Below, in pieces: positions 1 through 8,126 of a stretch of 64,000 nucleotides of DNA. Where the stretch lies: NCBI RefSeq assembly GCF_023278365.1, contig NZ_CP075338.1, positions 3,286,001-3,350,000 on the forward strand, in the 5' to 3' direction. Positions within the stretch are counted from its first letter, which is position 1. Every line of letters starts with the position of its first letter. Position numbers and translations under genes: made by a program. Source of the DNA: Epilithonimonas zeae. GTDB taxonomy: Bacteria > Bacteroidota > Bacteroidia > Flavobacteriales > Weeksellaceae. The notes under the pieces were generated by a model, which had not been told where the DNA came from, searched no databases, and saw only the letters and a list, made by a program, of their open reading frames with translations.

Positions 1-85
1 ATTTGGGCAGCTTTATCCGCCCTCCACTCCCGCTTTTTTCTTTTTTAGCAAAAAAAGAAAAAGAGCTCCGTTCAGGTCGGGCTGC
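1..85 (+). repeat. Dispersed repeat R1 (arm type A)
   Basis: Left arm begins TTTGGGCAGC and continues through CCGCCCTCCACTCCCGC. The centre is a T-run/AGC/A-run hairpin at about 33-63. The right arm ends GGTCGGGCTGC. GCAGC near the left end can pair with GCTGC at the right end. Similar copies lie at 21300, 24631, 42584 and (inverted) 46143. The element may extend left of the window. Positions 86-211 hold no gene and form the leader of the TonB receptor. Confidence 0.75.
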
Positions 86-211
86 GTGTGATTCTACGTT
101 TCAAAATTGCGTCAAGAATTAATTTCAATAAAAAAGATGGACTTTAGAATTGAGTTTTAATATCTCTAATCTAAATTCTAGCATCTACTTCATATTATAC
201 ATTTTACAAAA

Positions 212-2593
212 ATGAAACACATTATAAATCTGATGTTGGTCTTTTTCGGACTTACATTAGTAACCGCGCAGAGCTATTCTGTAGAAGGAACTGTTCAGGA
301 TTTCCACGACAAAACGATGCTGGAAAATGCCGTTGTAACGTTAGGAAATTCTACCACGAAAACCGATAAAAAAGGAAGGTTTTCATTCAGCAACATCTCT
401 GCAGGGTCGCATCAGCTGGTCGCAAAGCATCCTCTCTGCGACGATTATACTGAAAATGTAAAAGTCGACAGAGACTTGCATTTGGCCATCACATTGGAAC
501 ACCATTCCAACGAGATACAAGGCGTCACACTCCACGGCAGTCACAAAACCAAAAGTTCTGTGATTATGAGTACGCTGGACAAGACAGAAATTGAGAGGAA
601 TTCCACGGAAAATCTGGGAAATTTATTATCCAGAATCACAGGTGTTTCAGCTTTGAAAACAGGAAATAATATCACAAAACCGGTTATACGTGGCTTATAC
701 GGAAGCCGAATTTCTATCCTGAACAACGGTGTGAAAATGGCTGAGCAAGAATGGGGCGTAGAGCACGCTCCGAATATCGATGTCACCGATTTTGAACACA
801 TCGATGTCATCAAAGGTGCTTCCGCTCTGAAATATGGGAACGAAGGTGTTGGCGGCGTTGTCGTTTTGGAACCTGCGATTTTACCAAAGAAAGATACAAT
901 AATGGGCAACATTAGACTTTCCGGAATTTCTAATGGAAGAGGAGGGGAATTAGGCGCTACAATTATTAAATCTTGGGAAAATGATTGGTTTGTAAAAGCT
1001 GGTGGAACTTACAGAAAAACGGGTGATCAATATATTCCGCATCATACTTTGCAAAATACAGGGCAGGAGTTTAATTCTTTCAATTTTGCGTTTGGGAAAC
1101 ATAGTTTCCTACAAGGGTTTGATGTTTCTTACAGTGGAACCAATCAGGAATTCGGGATTTATAAAGGTGCACATTTGTCGAGTCCGGAGGATTTTTACAA
1201 TGCTGTTAACTTTGGGCAACCTTATTTTTTGGATAACTTCAGTTACGATATTGATAATCCTAAGCAGGAAGTGGCGCATCATATTGCTAAAGTTTCTGCT
1301 TACAAACGTTTCTCCGATTTTGGGAAACTGACTTTTCAATACAGCTTCCAATATAATCGAAGAAAGGAATTTGATATCCGAAGAGGAGAATTGCTGAATG
1401 TTCCATCGATGGACTTGAGGTTAATTACGCATTCTGCCAGTCTGGTTCATTTGATTGAGCGTCTGAATTGGAGTTTGGAAAGCGGCATCTCCGGAAGTTT
1501 TCAGGATAATTTTCCAGATCCGGCAACCAAAGCAAGACGTCTGATTCCTGATTATTACCGATATGATGCAGGCGCATTTTCAATTTTCAAATATAGATTC
1601 AGTTCAAAATTGAATGCAGAAGCCGCAGTTAGATATGACTTCAGCAGATATGATGCTTACAAATATTATGATTCTGATAAATGGAATGATAACTATGCCA
1701 GCCAATTTTCGGAATTCTTTGTAAGCGAATCCGGAAGCCGAATTCTGACAAGACCAATTCTGGATTATCATAACCTCTCTGCCAATGTCGGTCTGAATTA
1801 TAAACCAACTCAAGATTTTGAATTCAAACTCAATCTTTCCAGAGCGGAAAGAACGCCGAATCCTGCGGAACTTTTTGCGGACGGATTACATCATTCGGCA
1901 GCCATAATGGAGGAAGGGAATCTGAGTATCAAAAAAGAAACGATTTACAACGTGAATCTTTCTTTGGCAGGTCAGTTTGATGTCTTGAAAGGTCTTCATA
2001 TTGAAGCGAATCCTTATCTGATGTATTCTGATAGTTTTATTAATCAAATTCCAACGGGTGTTATGAATACTAACCGAGGTGTTTTCCCTGTGGAATCTTA
2101 TCAGCAAGTTAAAGCAAGAATGCTAGGTGTGGATGTGGATGCAGAACTGTCAATTTTGGATAATCTGAAATGGAAATCAGGGTACAGCGTTTTGAGAGGC
2201 GATGACCTCACGAACAATCAGCCATTGATTCTGATGATGCCGGCGAGAAACAGAAACTCAATTGAAATTATGCTTCACAAACCTTCTCAATTCTATGTAA
2301 CATTAGAAAATGACAATGTGTTCAGGCAGAAACGTTATCCGATTGCCAATCTTCCTGTTACTTTTATAAAAGATGGTGTGGAGAGAAGTGAGATTGTCGA
2401 TTTCAGTACGCCGCCTGCAGCTTATACAAGTTTCAATGCGACATTGGGCGCTAACTTATTCAAACATCTGAATGTCAATTTCAGAATCAACAACTTATTT
2501 AACACAGAGTATCGAGAATATCTGAACAGGCTTAGATATTATATGTACGAGCCGGGAAGAAACTTCGTGGTGACTCTGAAATACAACTTTTAA
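212..2593 (+). CDS. TonB-dependent receptor, candidate metal receptor
   Basis: Outer-membrane active transporter of 793 residues. A signal peptide (1-20, ending VTAQ) is followed by a carboxypeptidase-regulatory-like beta-sandwich (about 24-100), a plug domain (about 110-225, with the conserved RGLYGSRI and DVIKGASALKYG segments) and a 22-strand type barrel ending in the aromatic C-terminus KYNF. The plug stretch around EWGVEHAPNID is seen in receptors of the zinc/copper-like group, but this is recollection and not a search result. It is followed after 28 nt by a His-rich lipoprotein in the same direction, so the two are probably co-transcribed and handle the same ligand. Transport would need ExbB/ExbD/TonB, which are encoded at 49.4-52.4 kb. 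The metal assignment is inference from the neighbour; the receptor family is certain. Confidence 0.93.
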   Translation: MKHIINLMLVFFGLTLVTAQSYSVEGTVQDFHDKTMLENAVVTLGNSTTKTDKKGRFSFSNISAGSHQLVAKHPLCDDYTENVKVDRDLHLAITLEHHSNEIQGVTLHGSHKTKSSVIMSTLDKTEIERNSTENLGNLLSRITGVSALKTGNNITKPVIRGLYGSRISILNNGVKMAEQEWGVEHAPNIDVTDFEHIDVIKGASALKYGNEGVGGVVVLEPAILPKKDTIMGNIRLSGISNGRGGELGATIIKSWENDWFVKAGGTYRKTGDQYIPHHTLQNTGQEFNSFNFAFGKHSFLQGFDVSYSGTNQEFGIYKGAHLSSPEDFYNAVNFGQPYFLDNFSYDIDNPKQEVAHHIAKVSAYKRFSDFGKLTFQYSFQYNRRKEFDIRRGELLNVPSMDLRLITHSASLVHLIERLNWSLESGISGSFQDNFPDPATKARRLIPDYYRYDAGAFSIFKYRFSSKLNAEAAVRYDFSRYDAYKYYDSDKWNDNYASQFSEFFVSESGSRILTRPILDYHNLSANVGLNYKPTQDFEFKLNLSRAERTPNPAELFADGLHHSAAIMEEGNLSIKKETIYNVNLSLAGQFDVLKGLHIEANPYLMYSDSFINQIPTGVMNTNRGVFPVESYQQVKARMLGVDVDAELSILDNLKWKSGYSVLRGDDLTNNQPLILMMPARNRNSIEIMLHKPSQFYVTLENDNVFRQKRYPIANLPVTFIKDGVERSEIVDFSTPPAAYTSFNATLGANLFKHLNVNFRINNLFNTEYREYLNRLRYYMYEPGRNFVVTLKYNF

Positions 2594-2621
2594 TTATTAC
2601 AAACTTAAAATTTAAATCGAA

Positions 2622-3182
2622 ATGAAAAAATTATTAAATATTACACTAGCACTTTTAGCAGCCTTTTTTATCTTGTCTTGTAGAAACAGCGATGATGATG
2701 TTCCTGAAGACGTACACGAGCACGATGAAATTGGAAAAGTAGTTTTGACATTAACTAATAAAGCTAATGCTAGTGATGTTCAAACTGTTAGTGTAATTTC
2801 TGGTGTTGCAGATGGGCATTTGCATTTGCACGCTGGTGATACTTATTCTGCTGTTTTGGATTTCCAAATCAAGCACGATGATCATTACCATTCTTCGGAT
2901 GAGATAGAGGAAGAGAAGGATCATCATTTTATTACATTCAATCCTGCTAATGCGGATATTGTTGTAGTGAGAGCTGCTAATGATATTGTAAGAACAGATG
3001 GACAAAAATTAGGTCTTAGAACAGAATGGACCATTAATTCTACACAGGAAACCGGAAAAATGAATATCAAGTTGGTTCACGGGCCAGCTACAGTTAATCA
3101 AAATTATCCTTCTGCAGCTAATCAGCTAGGTCAGACTACCGGAGGTGAAACAGATGTTGATATTACTGTAGATGCTCATTAA
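2622..3182 (+). CDS. His-rich, probably surface-exposed lipoprotein
   Basis: A 186-residue lipoprotein. The signal peptide ends in lipobox FILSC with the lipidated Cys at residue 20. The residues after it (RNSDDD) are acidic and resemble the lipoprotein export signal that sends Bacteroidota lipoproteins to the cell surface. The mature part has His/Asp/Glu clusters: DVHEHDE (about 30-37), DGHLHLHAGD (about 69-78) and KHDDHYH through KDHHF (about 89-108). These look like metal-chelating sites. The C-terminal half is beta-rich and ends in DAH. It lies 28 nt after the TonB receptor and before a terminator, so the two form a small operon. I do not recognise a named family; a metallophore-like role for the receptor is inference. 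Confidence 0.85.
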   Translation: MKKLLNITLALLAAFFILSCRNSDDDVPEDVHEHDEIGKVVLTLTNKANASDVQTVSVISGVADGHLHLHAGDTYSAVLDFQIKHDDHYHSSDEIEEEKDHHFITFNPANADIVVVRAANDIVRTDGQKLGLRTEWTINSTQETGKMNIKLVHGPATVNQNYPSAANQLGQTTGGETDVDITVDAH

Positions 3183-3205
3183 TCCAATATTTATTTAATA
3201 TGTTG

Positions 3206-3244
3206 AAATAAAGATGTCTTTCCAAAAGGCATCTTTATTTTTTT
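3206..3244 (+). terminator. Rho-independent terminator after the lipoprotein
   Basis: Inverted repeat AAATAAAGATG / CATCTTTATTT with a 13-nt loop, followed by a T-run. It lies 24 nt after the lipoprotein stop and ends the receptor-lipoprotein transcript. Confidence 0.8.
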
Positions 3245-3291
3245 GCGAAAACTTTATGATTTTTTTATAAATATCAAGGAAGTAAATAATT

Positions 3292-3321
3292 TTGAATTTC
3301 CTCAGAATTTACCTACTTTTG
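3292..3321 (+). promoter_or_regulatory. Promoter of tig
   Basis: TTG at 3292-3294, 19-nt spacer, TACTTTTG at 3314-3321. This matches the Bacteroidota consensus TTG-N17-19-TAnnTTTG. The tig start codon is 20 nt further on. Confidence 0.75.
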
Positions 3322-3341
3322 CAACCTAAAAATTTCAATTA

Positions 3342-4676
3342 ATGAACGTTACAGCTAAAAACCACGATGAGGTAAGTGCATTACTTACAGTGACATTGGA
3401 GAAAGCAGATTATAAGGAAAAAGTAGAAAAGCAATTAATCAACTATGCAAAAAATGCGCAGGTTCCTGGATTCAGAAAAGGGAAAGTGCCATTGAGTATG
3501 GTAAGAAAACAATATGAAGCTGGTATCGCTTTCGAAGAAATCAACAAGCAGGTTTCTGAGGCTCTAAACGGTTATGTAAACGAAAACAAGCTAAGATTAG
3601 TTGGTCAGCCAGTTCCTCAGCCAGTAAACGATTTCAACCACAATGCAGAGTCTTTATCTGTAGCTTTTGAAGTTGGATATGAGCCAGAATTCACTGTAGA
3701 TTTGACTAAATATGAAGCACCTCATTACAAAGTAGAAGCTTCTGACAAAGAAATCTCTACAAGTGTAGAAAATATGCAAAAGCGTTTTGCAGAAAGAGTT
3801 CCTGAAGAAAAAATTGGTAAGGATTCTTATGTAGCTTTAGAAGTTTCTCAGGTTGTAGAAGCTGACGCAGAAGGTGAGCACCACCACGCTCCGAAAAATG
3901 TAACGATTTCTAAAGAGCAAAAAGAAGCTTACGATTTGGTTAAGAAATTGAAAAAAGACGATTCTGTAAAAGTTTCTAAAGAAGATTTAGCAGCTAAAGA
4001 AGAATTGGCAAAACAATTAGGTTTCTCTAAAGAAGAAGTGGAGCACCTTCACCACAATGAGGTTGAAGTAACTGTAAAAGACATCTACGGATTGAACTTG
4101 GCAGAACTTAACCAAGAATTGTTCGACAAAGTTTACGGTAAAGATGTTATCACGACTGAAGAAGAATTGAAAGCAAGAGTGAAAACTGAATTGGATGAGT
4201 ATTTCCAACAAAATGCTGATGTTCATTTCGTAAACAAAATTTTGGAGCAAGTAAACGAGAAAGAAGAAATCAAGTTACCTGAGGCATTCTTAATCAAATG
4301 GTTATTGTTCTCTAACCAGAACATCACTTCCGAAGAGCAAGCAAAAGAAATCCTTGAAAACGAGAAAAATATTATCAAAGGTCAAATCCTAGAAGGAAAA
4401 TTGATGAATGATAACGAAATCAATTTGGATTATGCAGAAGTTCTTGGACAAGCTGAGCAATTGGTAAGAAACCAGTTGGCAATCTACGGAATCCACCATT
4501 TAGGTGATGATGAAGTTCAAAAATACGCTGCAGAAATGTTGAAAGATGAGAACCAAGTAAGACAAATTTCTTCTGAAGTGGCTATGGCGAAGCTGAAAGA
4601 CGTTATCCTTGAGAAATCTAAAAAGAAAGAAACTAAAATCTCTCACGATGAGTTTCTTGATGTATTGAAGAAGTAA
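3342..4676 (+). CDS. tig: Trigger factor
   Basis: Ribosome-bound chaperone that receives nascent chains. It has 444 residues, the usual length. The N-terminal ribosome-binding domain (about 1-115) carries the signature PGFRKGKVP that contacts L23. The middle FKBP-like domain (about 150-250) is strongly diverged, as usual in this phylum, and the C-terminal helical chaperone domain fills about 265-444. Odd detail: the middle domain contains two His clusters, GEHHHAP and VEHLHHNEVE. It has its own promoter (3292-3321) and a bidirectional terminator after it. It is monocistronic; clpP and clpX, which often follow tig elsewhere, are not adjacent. Confidence 0.96.
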   Translation: MNVTAKNHDEVSALLTVTLEKADYKEKVEKQLINYAKNAQVPGFRKGKVPLSMVRKQYEAGIAFEEINKQVSEALNGYVNENKLRLVGQPVPQPVNDFNHNAESLSVAFEVGYEPEFTVDLTKYEAPHYKVEASDKEISTSVENMQKRFAERVPEEKIGKDSYVALEVSQVVEADAEGEHHHAPKNVTISKEQKEAYDLVKKLKKDDSVKVSKEDLAAKEELAKQLGFSKEEVEHLHHNEVEVTVKDIYGLNLAELNQELFDKVYGKDVITTEEELKARVKTELDEYFQQNADVHFVNKILEQVNEKEEIKLPEAFLIKWLLFSNQNITSEEQAKEILENEKNIIKGQILEGKLMNDNEINLDYAEVLGQAEQLVRNQLAIYGIHHLGDDEVQKYAAEMLKDENQVRQISSEVAMAKLKDVILEKSKKKETKISHDEFLDVLKK

Positions 4677-4695
4677 TTTTCCTCAAAATATATTG

Positions 4696-4726
4696 AAAAA
4701 CGCTCCAATTTTTTGGAGCGTTTTTT
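4696..4726. terminator. Bidirectional terminator between tig and DUF4269 gene
   Basis: Perfect 13-bp arms AAAAACGCTCCAA / TTGGAGCGTTTTT around a TTTT loop. A-run on the left and T-run on the right let it serve both converging genes. Confidence 0.85.
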
Positions 4727-5246
4727 ATTTTGTATAATTCAGAAGTTCGAGATAAGGATTTCCTTTTAAGCCGAGTAATTCCGCAAAAGCAGGTTCAGTT
4801 TTCCAGCCTTTTTCTTTTAGATTAATGATTTGTTTTCGGAATTCTTCGCCTTTCTGTTCCAGAATGTCATATTCTATCATCATATGACGATAAGCATTTT
4901 GAAGTTTCGTCTGAACGTTCTGAGCAAATAACTCTACCGGAAATTCTTCTATAGTGAAATTGCAAACCAGAGAATCAATGCCATTCATTTTGCAAAAATG
5001 AATTTCAAAGTCTTTTTCATTCTGAAATTCATTAATGATAAAATCTTGAGCTTTAATCAAATCATCACTCTCCAAAATAATATCCAAATCGCTTTTTTCG
5101 ATATTGATATTAATGGGAAAAGTGCCTGTGAGAATAGGATTGTATTCCTTTAGTTTATCAAAAATCTGATGTTTTTCTAAGACAAAATAAATTCTTTTCT
5201 GGATTTCAGAACCGTTTTTAAGATAATCTAAAGTCAGAAAATTCAT
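4725..5246 (-). CDS. DUF4269 family nucleotidyltransferase-like protein
   Basis: A 173-residue cytoplasmic protein. The segment LTGTFPININIEKSDLDIILE (about 38-59) is the DUF4269 hallmark: an acidic SDLDI motif in a nucleotidyltransferase-like fold. Later conserved parts are DSLVCNF and EEFPVELFAQN, then a helical C-terminus. The function of the family is not established. It is monocistronic and converges on tig with a shared terminator. I am confident of the family but make no claim about substrate. Confidence 0.8.
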   Translation of the reverse strand: MNFLTLDYLKNGSEIQKRIYFVLEKHQIFDKLKEYNPILTGTFPININIEKSDLDIILESDDLIKAQDFIINEFQNEKDFEIHFCKMNGIDSLVCNFTIEEFPVELFAQNVQTKLQNAYRHMMIEYDILEQKGEEFRKQIINLKEKGWKTEPAFAELLGLKGNPYLELLNYTK

Positions 5247-5260
5247 TATTACTATTTATT

Positions 5261-5285
5261 TGTCAGTCTGAAGCTCTCGAAAACC
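5261..5285 (-). repeat. Short dispersed repeat S1 (TTCGAGAGCTTCAGACTGACA type)
   Basis: On the minus strand it reads TCGAGAGCTTCAGACTGACA. The same core is found at 9661-9685 and 25943-25967, and a relative at 45998-46024. It lies in the 46-nt gap between the DUF4269 and M23 genes. Confidence 0.65.
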
Positions 5286-5292
5286 TTGTAAA

Positions 5293-6180
5293 TTAGAAAT
5301 TTAAAAACAACCTTGGATTGATAGGCTGATTGTTTTTATGAACTTCATAATGAAGATGCGGACCGGTCGAACGTCCTGTGTTTCCAGATTTTGCAATGAT
5401 TTGATTGACTTTCACTCTGTCATTAGTTTCAACCAAAAGCTCGGAAAGATGACCGTATAAAGTAACAAGACCGTTGCCGTGTTCTATCATTACACAATTT
5501 CCGTAACCGCCCCTTACGCCAGAGAAGATTACTTTTCCTGCCGCTGCCGCTTTTACAGGACTTCCGTAAGCAACTGCAACGTCCAATCCTTTGTGGAACT
5601 GCATTTGATCTTTCTCTGCAGGTGCATTGCTGGATGCATTTTTATCCTCTTTTACGATGGCTTGCCTTTTAATAACATTGCCAAGACTGTCTTTTTCCTC
5701 TGCAATGTGCGAAGGATTCTCTACTTTCGATAGGTCTGCTTTTGGTGGAATTGGATTTTTTCTTTGACCAAAATTAGAAGAGATGTAGCCATCTGTCGGA
5801 ATTCCCAATGGAACTTGCTGTAATCTTTGTTCCAAATCTACCAAATATTGGCTGTATCGGTTGCTCACTTTTGCCAGATAAACTTCATTTTGAAGGCTGT
5901 CTTTAGCCAAATTTTCTATGCGAAGGTCAGAAACATTTTTAGATTTTAGGAATCCATCGATGCTGCGGATACTTTGGTCCACCATCGCCAAATCGGTTTT
6001 CAGCTGAAGATGGTCAATGCTGTCTTTCTCGTTATTGATTTTGACGATGTTTACCTGATAGACTTTATCATCTTTGTCATTGTAAAATTTCCCGATGACT
6101 AAGCCTTCTATAAAACAAATCATTAGCAATATTATAAGAACAATATTTTTTTTCTTTTTCGATTTTAGAAATTGGACCAT
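5293..6180 (-). CDS. M23 family (LytM-type) peptidoglycan endopeptidase
   Basis: Membrane-anchored zinc peptidase of 295 residues that would cleave peptidoglycan cross-links in the periplasm. One N-terminal membrane segment (about 12-31) is followed by a coiled-coil-like stalk (about 50-125) and the LytM domain (about 190-295). Zinc ligands are visible: H196 and D200 in FHKGLD, and H277 in GPHLHYEVH; H244 of LYGHLSE is the usual catalytic His. All expected residues are present, so it should be active rather than an EnvC-type activator. It is transcribed divergently from gpsA; a TATTTTTG box at 6204-6211 on the minus strand is a candidate promoter element. Confidence 0.9.
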   Translation of the reverse strand: MVQFLKSKKKKNIVLIILLMICFIEGLVIGKFYNDKDDKVYQVNIVKINNEKDSIDHLQLKTDLAMVDQSIRSIDGFLKSKNVSDLRIENLAKDSLQNEVYLAKVSNRYSQYLVDLEQRLQQVPLGIPTDGYISSNFGQRKNPIPPKADLSKVENPSHIAEEKDSLGNVIKRQAIVKEDKNASSNAPAEKDQMQFHKGLDVAVAYGSPVKAAAAGKVIFSGVRGGYGNCVMIEHGNGLVTLYGHLSELLVETNDRVKVNQIIAKSGNTGRSTGPHLHYEVHKNNQPINPRLFLNF

Positions 6181-6303
6181 TAATAGATTTTTAAAATGGA
6201 TTGCAAAAATAATAAATTTTTATTTTTCCTAATGTTAATCGTACTTAGGAATGTGATTTGTTATAATGAAAGTTAATTTTTATTAATTAATTGTTAAACG
6301 GGA

Positions 6304-6319
6304 TTTACATTGATGTAAA
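6304..6319. promoter_or_regulatory. 16-bp palindrome in the gpsA promoter
   Basis: TTTACAT-TG-ATGTAAA, perfect 7-bp arms. The TTG at its centre (6310-6312) is the best -33 candidate for gpsA, so a protein bound here would cover the promoter. Operator function is inference. Confidence 0.4.
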
Positions 6320-6341
6320 ATCATAAATTATATTAGATTTG
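6310..6341 (+). promoter_or_regulatory. Candidate promoter of gpsA
   Basis: TTG at 6310-6312 and TAGATTTG at 6334-6341. The 21-nt spacer is slightly longer than consensus, so the -33 assignment is tentative. Confidence 0.45.
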
Positions 6342-6346
6342 TAGCA

Positions 6347-6373
6347 ATGAAAAAGACGACAAAGAATGAGTAA
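6347..6373 (+). other. Possible 8-codon upstream ORF overlapping the gpsA start
   Basis: ATG at 6347 opens MKKTTKNE and stops at 6371-6373, in another frame from gpsA and overlapping its ATG at 6366. It lies directly after the promoter box. It could couple translation to gpsA, or it may be chance. Confidence 0.25.
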
Positions 6374-7382
6374 GAAATCGACTAAATCATCTAATAACGT
6401 GCGCGTTGGCGTTTTAGGAAGCGGAAGCTTTGCTACTGCGATCGTTAAAATGCTGGCCGAAAACTGTAAAACTGTCAATTGGTGCGTGAGAAACGAATTT
6501 GTGAAAGGTGCCATTGAGCAACGCGGACACAATCCTAGTTATTTGACGACTGTTTCTTTCAACCTGAAAAAACTTGAAATTACGACAGATATCAATGAGT
6601 TGGTTTCTAATTCTGATGTGATTATTTTGGCAGTTCCATCCATTTATTTGGCAGAAGCTATGGAGAAACTGACTTGCGAATATCAGGACAAATTATTCTG
6701 TTCGGCTATTAAAGGGATTGTTCCAAAGCATAATGATATCGTTGCGCATTATTTGAAAGACGAATTTAAAATCGGGTTCAAAAATCAAGCGGTGATTGCT
6801 GGTCCTTGTCACGCAGAAGAGGTGGCGATGGAGCGTTTGTCTTATTTGACGGTTGCTGTGGCGCAGAAAGAGGATGCTGATGTTTTGCGGGAGATTTTGT
6901 CTTCCTGTTATATCAAAGTTAATACAAGTTGCGATATTCTCGGAAACGAGTATTCTGCAATTCTAAAGAATATCTATGCAATTGGTGCTGGGATTGCGAG
7001 CGGATTGGGTTACGGAGATAACTTCATTGCGGTTTACGTTTCCAATGCCATTCGTGAGATGGAAGCTTTTCTGGAAGCGATTTATCCCGAACCAAGAGAT
7101 GTGAATGATAGTGCTTATCTTGGAGATCTGATTGTAACAGCTTATTCATTATTCTCAAGAAACAGAAACTTAGGGAATCTGATTGGAAAAGGTTATACAG
7201 TAAAATCTGCCATTCAGTCGATGAGTATGGTGGCGGAAGGTTATTATGCAACAAAAGGGATTTACGCTATTTGTCAAGAGAAAAAATTAAAGTTACCGAT
7301 TATTAATGCCGTTTATGACATTCTTTATGAAGGGAAAAATGCAGAGAAACAATTTGCCAAACTGACGGATAAATTGACGTAA
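6366..7382 (+). CDS. gpsA: Glycerol-3-phosphate dehydrogenase [NAD(P)+]
   Basis: Reduces dihydroxyacetone phosphate to sn-glycerol 3-phosphate for phospholipid synthesis. The protein has 338 residues, as is usual. The N-terminal Rossmann motif GVLGSGSFATA (about 15-25) binds the nicotinamide cofactor. AIKGIVP and the active-site segment SAILKNIYAIGAGI with its catalytic Lys are both present, as is GLGYGDN. It is followed at 98 nt by a YkvA-like gene. The start chosen gives the normal N-terminus; an earlier out-of-frame ATG at 6347 opens only eight codons. Confidence 0.95.
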   Translation: MSKKSTKSSNNVRVGVLGSGSFATAIVKMLAENCKTVNWCVRNEFVKGAIEQRGHNPSYLTTVSFNLKKLEITTDINELVSNSDVIILAVPSIYLAEAMEKLTCEYQDKLFCSAIKGIVPKHNDIVAHYLKDEFKIGFKNQAVIAGPCHAEEVAMERLSYLTVAVAQKEDADVLREILSSCYIKVNTSCDILGNEYSAILKNIYAIGAGIASGLGYGDNFIAVYVSNAIREMEAFLEAIYPEPRDVNDSAYLGDLIVTAYSLFSRNRNLGNLIGKGYTVKSAIQSMSMVAEGYYATKGIYAICQEKKLKLPIINAVYDILYEGKNAEKQFAKLTDKLT

Positions 7383-7479
7383 ACAATTGTTAATTAACAA
7401 AACATTACGATTTTCTATTAAGTGATTGGAATAGAATTTGCGAAATTTGATTCGTTGAAAAATAAACACAAAAACAAAA

Positions 7480-7818
7480 ATGAAATATTCAAAATTTAAA
7501 CTGGCTCAGGAAGCTATTAAACACAAAGGTTTTTTGCAAAAGATTCCGTCTGTTTTCAGGATGATAAAATTGTATTACAAAGGCGAATACAAAATGAAGT
7601 TTACAGATATCCTTTTGCCGGCTTTGGCTTTAATTTATGTCATTTCTCCCATCGATATTATTCCGGATTTCGTTCCTGTGATTGGCGCTTTGGATGATTT
7701 GGCCATCTTAGCTTTAGCAATTCCTTTATTGATGAAAGAAGTTGACAAATTTTTACTTTGGGAAAGTCAAAAGAGTAATCCTGATACAAAAATCATCGAC
7801 GCAGAAATTGTAGAGTAA
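7480..7818 (+). CDS. YkvA/DUF1232 family small membrane protein
   Basis: A 112-residue protein with the DUF1232 core (about 38-90): FTDILLPALALIYVISPID, then the family signature of Pro/Asp turns (SPIDIIPDFVPVIGALDD) and a second hydrophobic segment LAILALAIPLLM. It is predicted to lie in the inner membrane. The biochemical role of the family is unknown. It is in the same direction as gpsA with 97 nt between, and ends at a strong bidirectional terminator. Confidence 0.82.
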   Translation: MKYSKFKLAQEAIKHKGFLQKIPSVFRMIKLYYKGEYKMKFTDILLPALALIYVISPIDIIPDFVPVIGALDDLAILALAIPLLMKEVDKFLLWESQKSNPDTKIIDAEIVE

Positions 7819-7835
7819 TAAAATACTTAGAATAA

Positions 7836-7871
7836 AAAAATCCCGACTCAGTTTTGAATCGGGATTTTTAT
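7836..7871. terminator. Bidirectional terminator, YkvA-like / nfu
   Basis: AAAAATCCCGA / TCGGGATTTTT, perfect 11-bp arms with a 12-nt loop and T-rich flanks on both sides, between convergent genes. Confidence 0.85.
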
Positions 7872-7873
7872 TT

Positions 7874-8122
7874 TTAAACGCTAATCACCTCCTGTATCTC
7901 AGGAGCAAATTGTTTGATGGTGTTTTCCACACCGAGTTTCATTGTAGAAGCACTGATACCACAGCTAGAGCAGTTTCCTAGTAGTTTCACATAGACTTTG
8001 TCTTCCTGCACATCTACTAACTCAATATCGCCGCCATCTTTTTGCAAAAACGGACGGATGCTGTCCAAAGCGTCCATCACTTTGGTTACCAGTTCTTCTT
8101 GAATTTGATTAATATTATTCAT
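7874..8122 (-). CDS. NifU C-terminal domain (Nfu) iron-sulphur carrier
   Basis: An 82-residue Nfu protein that would carry and deliver Fe-S clusters. It is a single NifU C-terminal domain with the cluster-binding CxxC in GNCSSCGIS (about 50-58) and the conserved start VMDALDSIRPFLQKDGGDIELV. It lies 4 nt after the Mrp gene on the same strand, so both are made from one transcript and probably act together in Fe-S cluster transfer. The length matches free-standing Nfu proteins. Confidence 0.92.
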   Translation of the reverse strand: MNNINQIQEELVTKVMDALDSIRPFLQKDGGDIELVDVQEDKVYVKLLGNCSSCGISASTMKLGVENTIKQFAPEIQEVISV

Positions 8123-8126
8123 TTTA

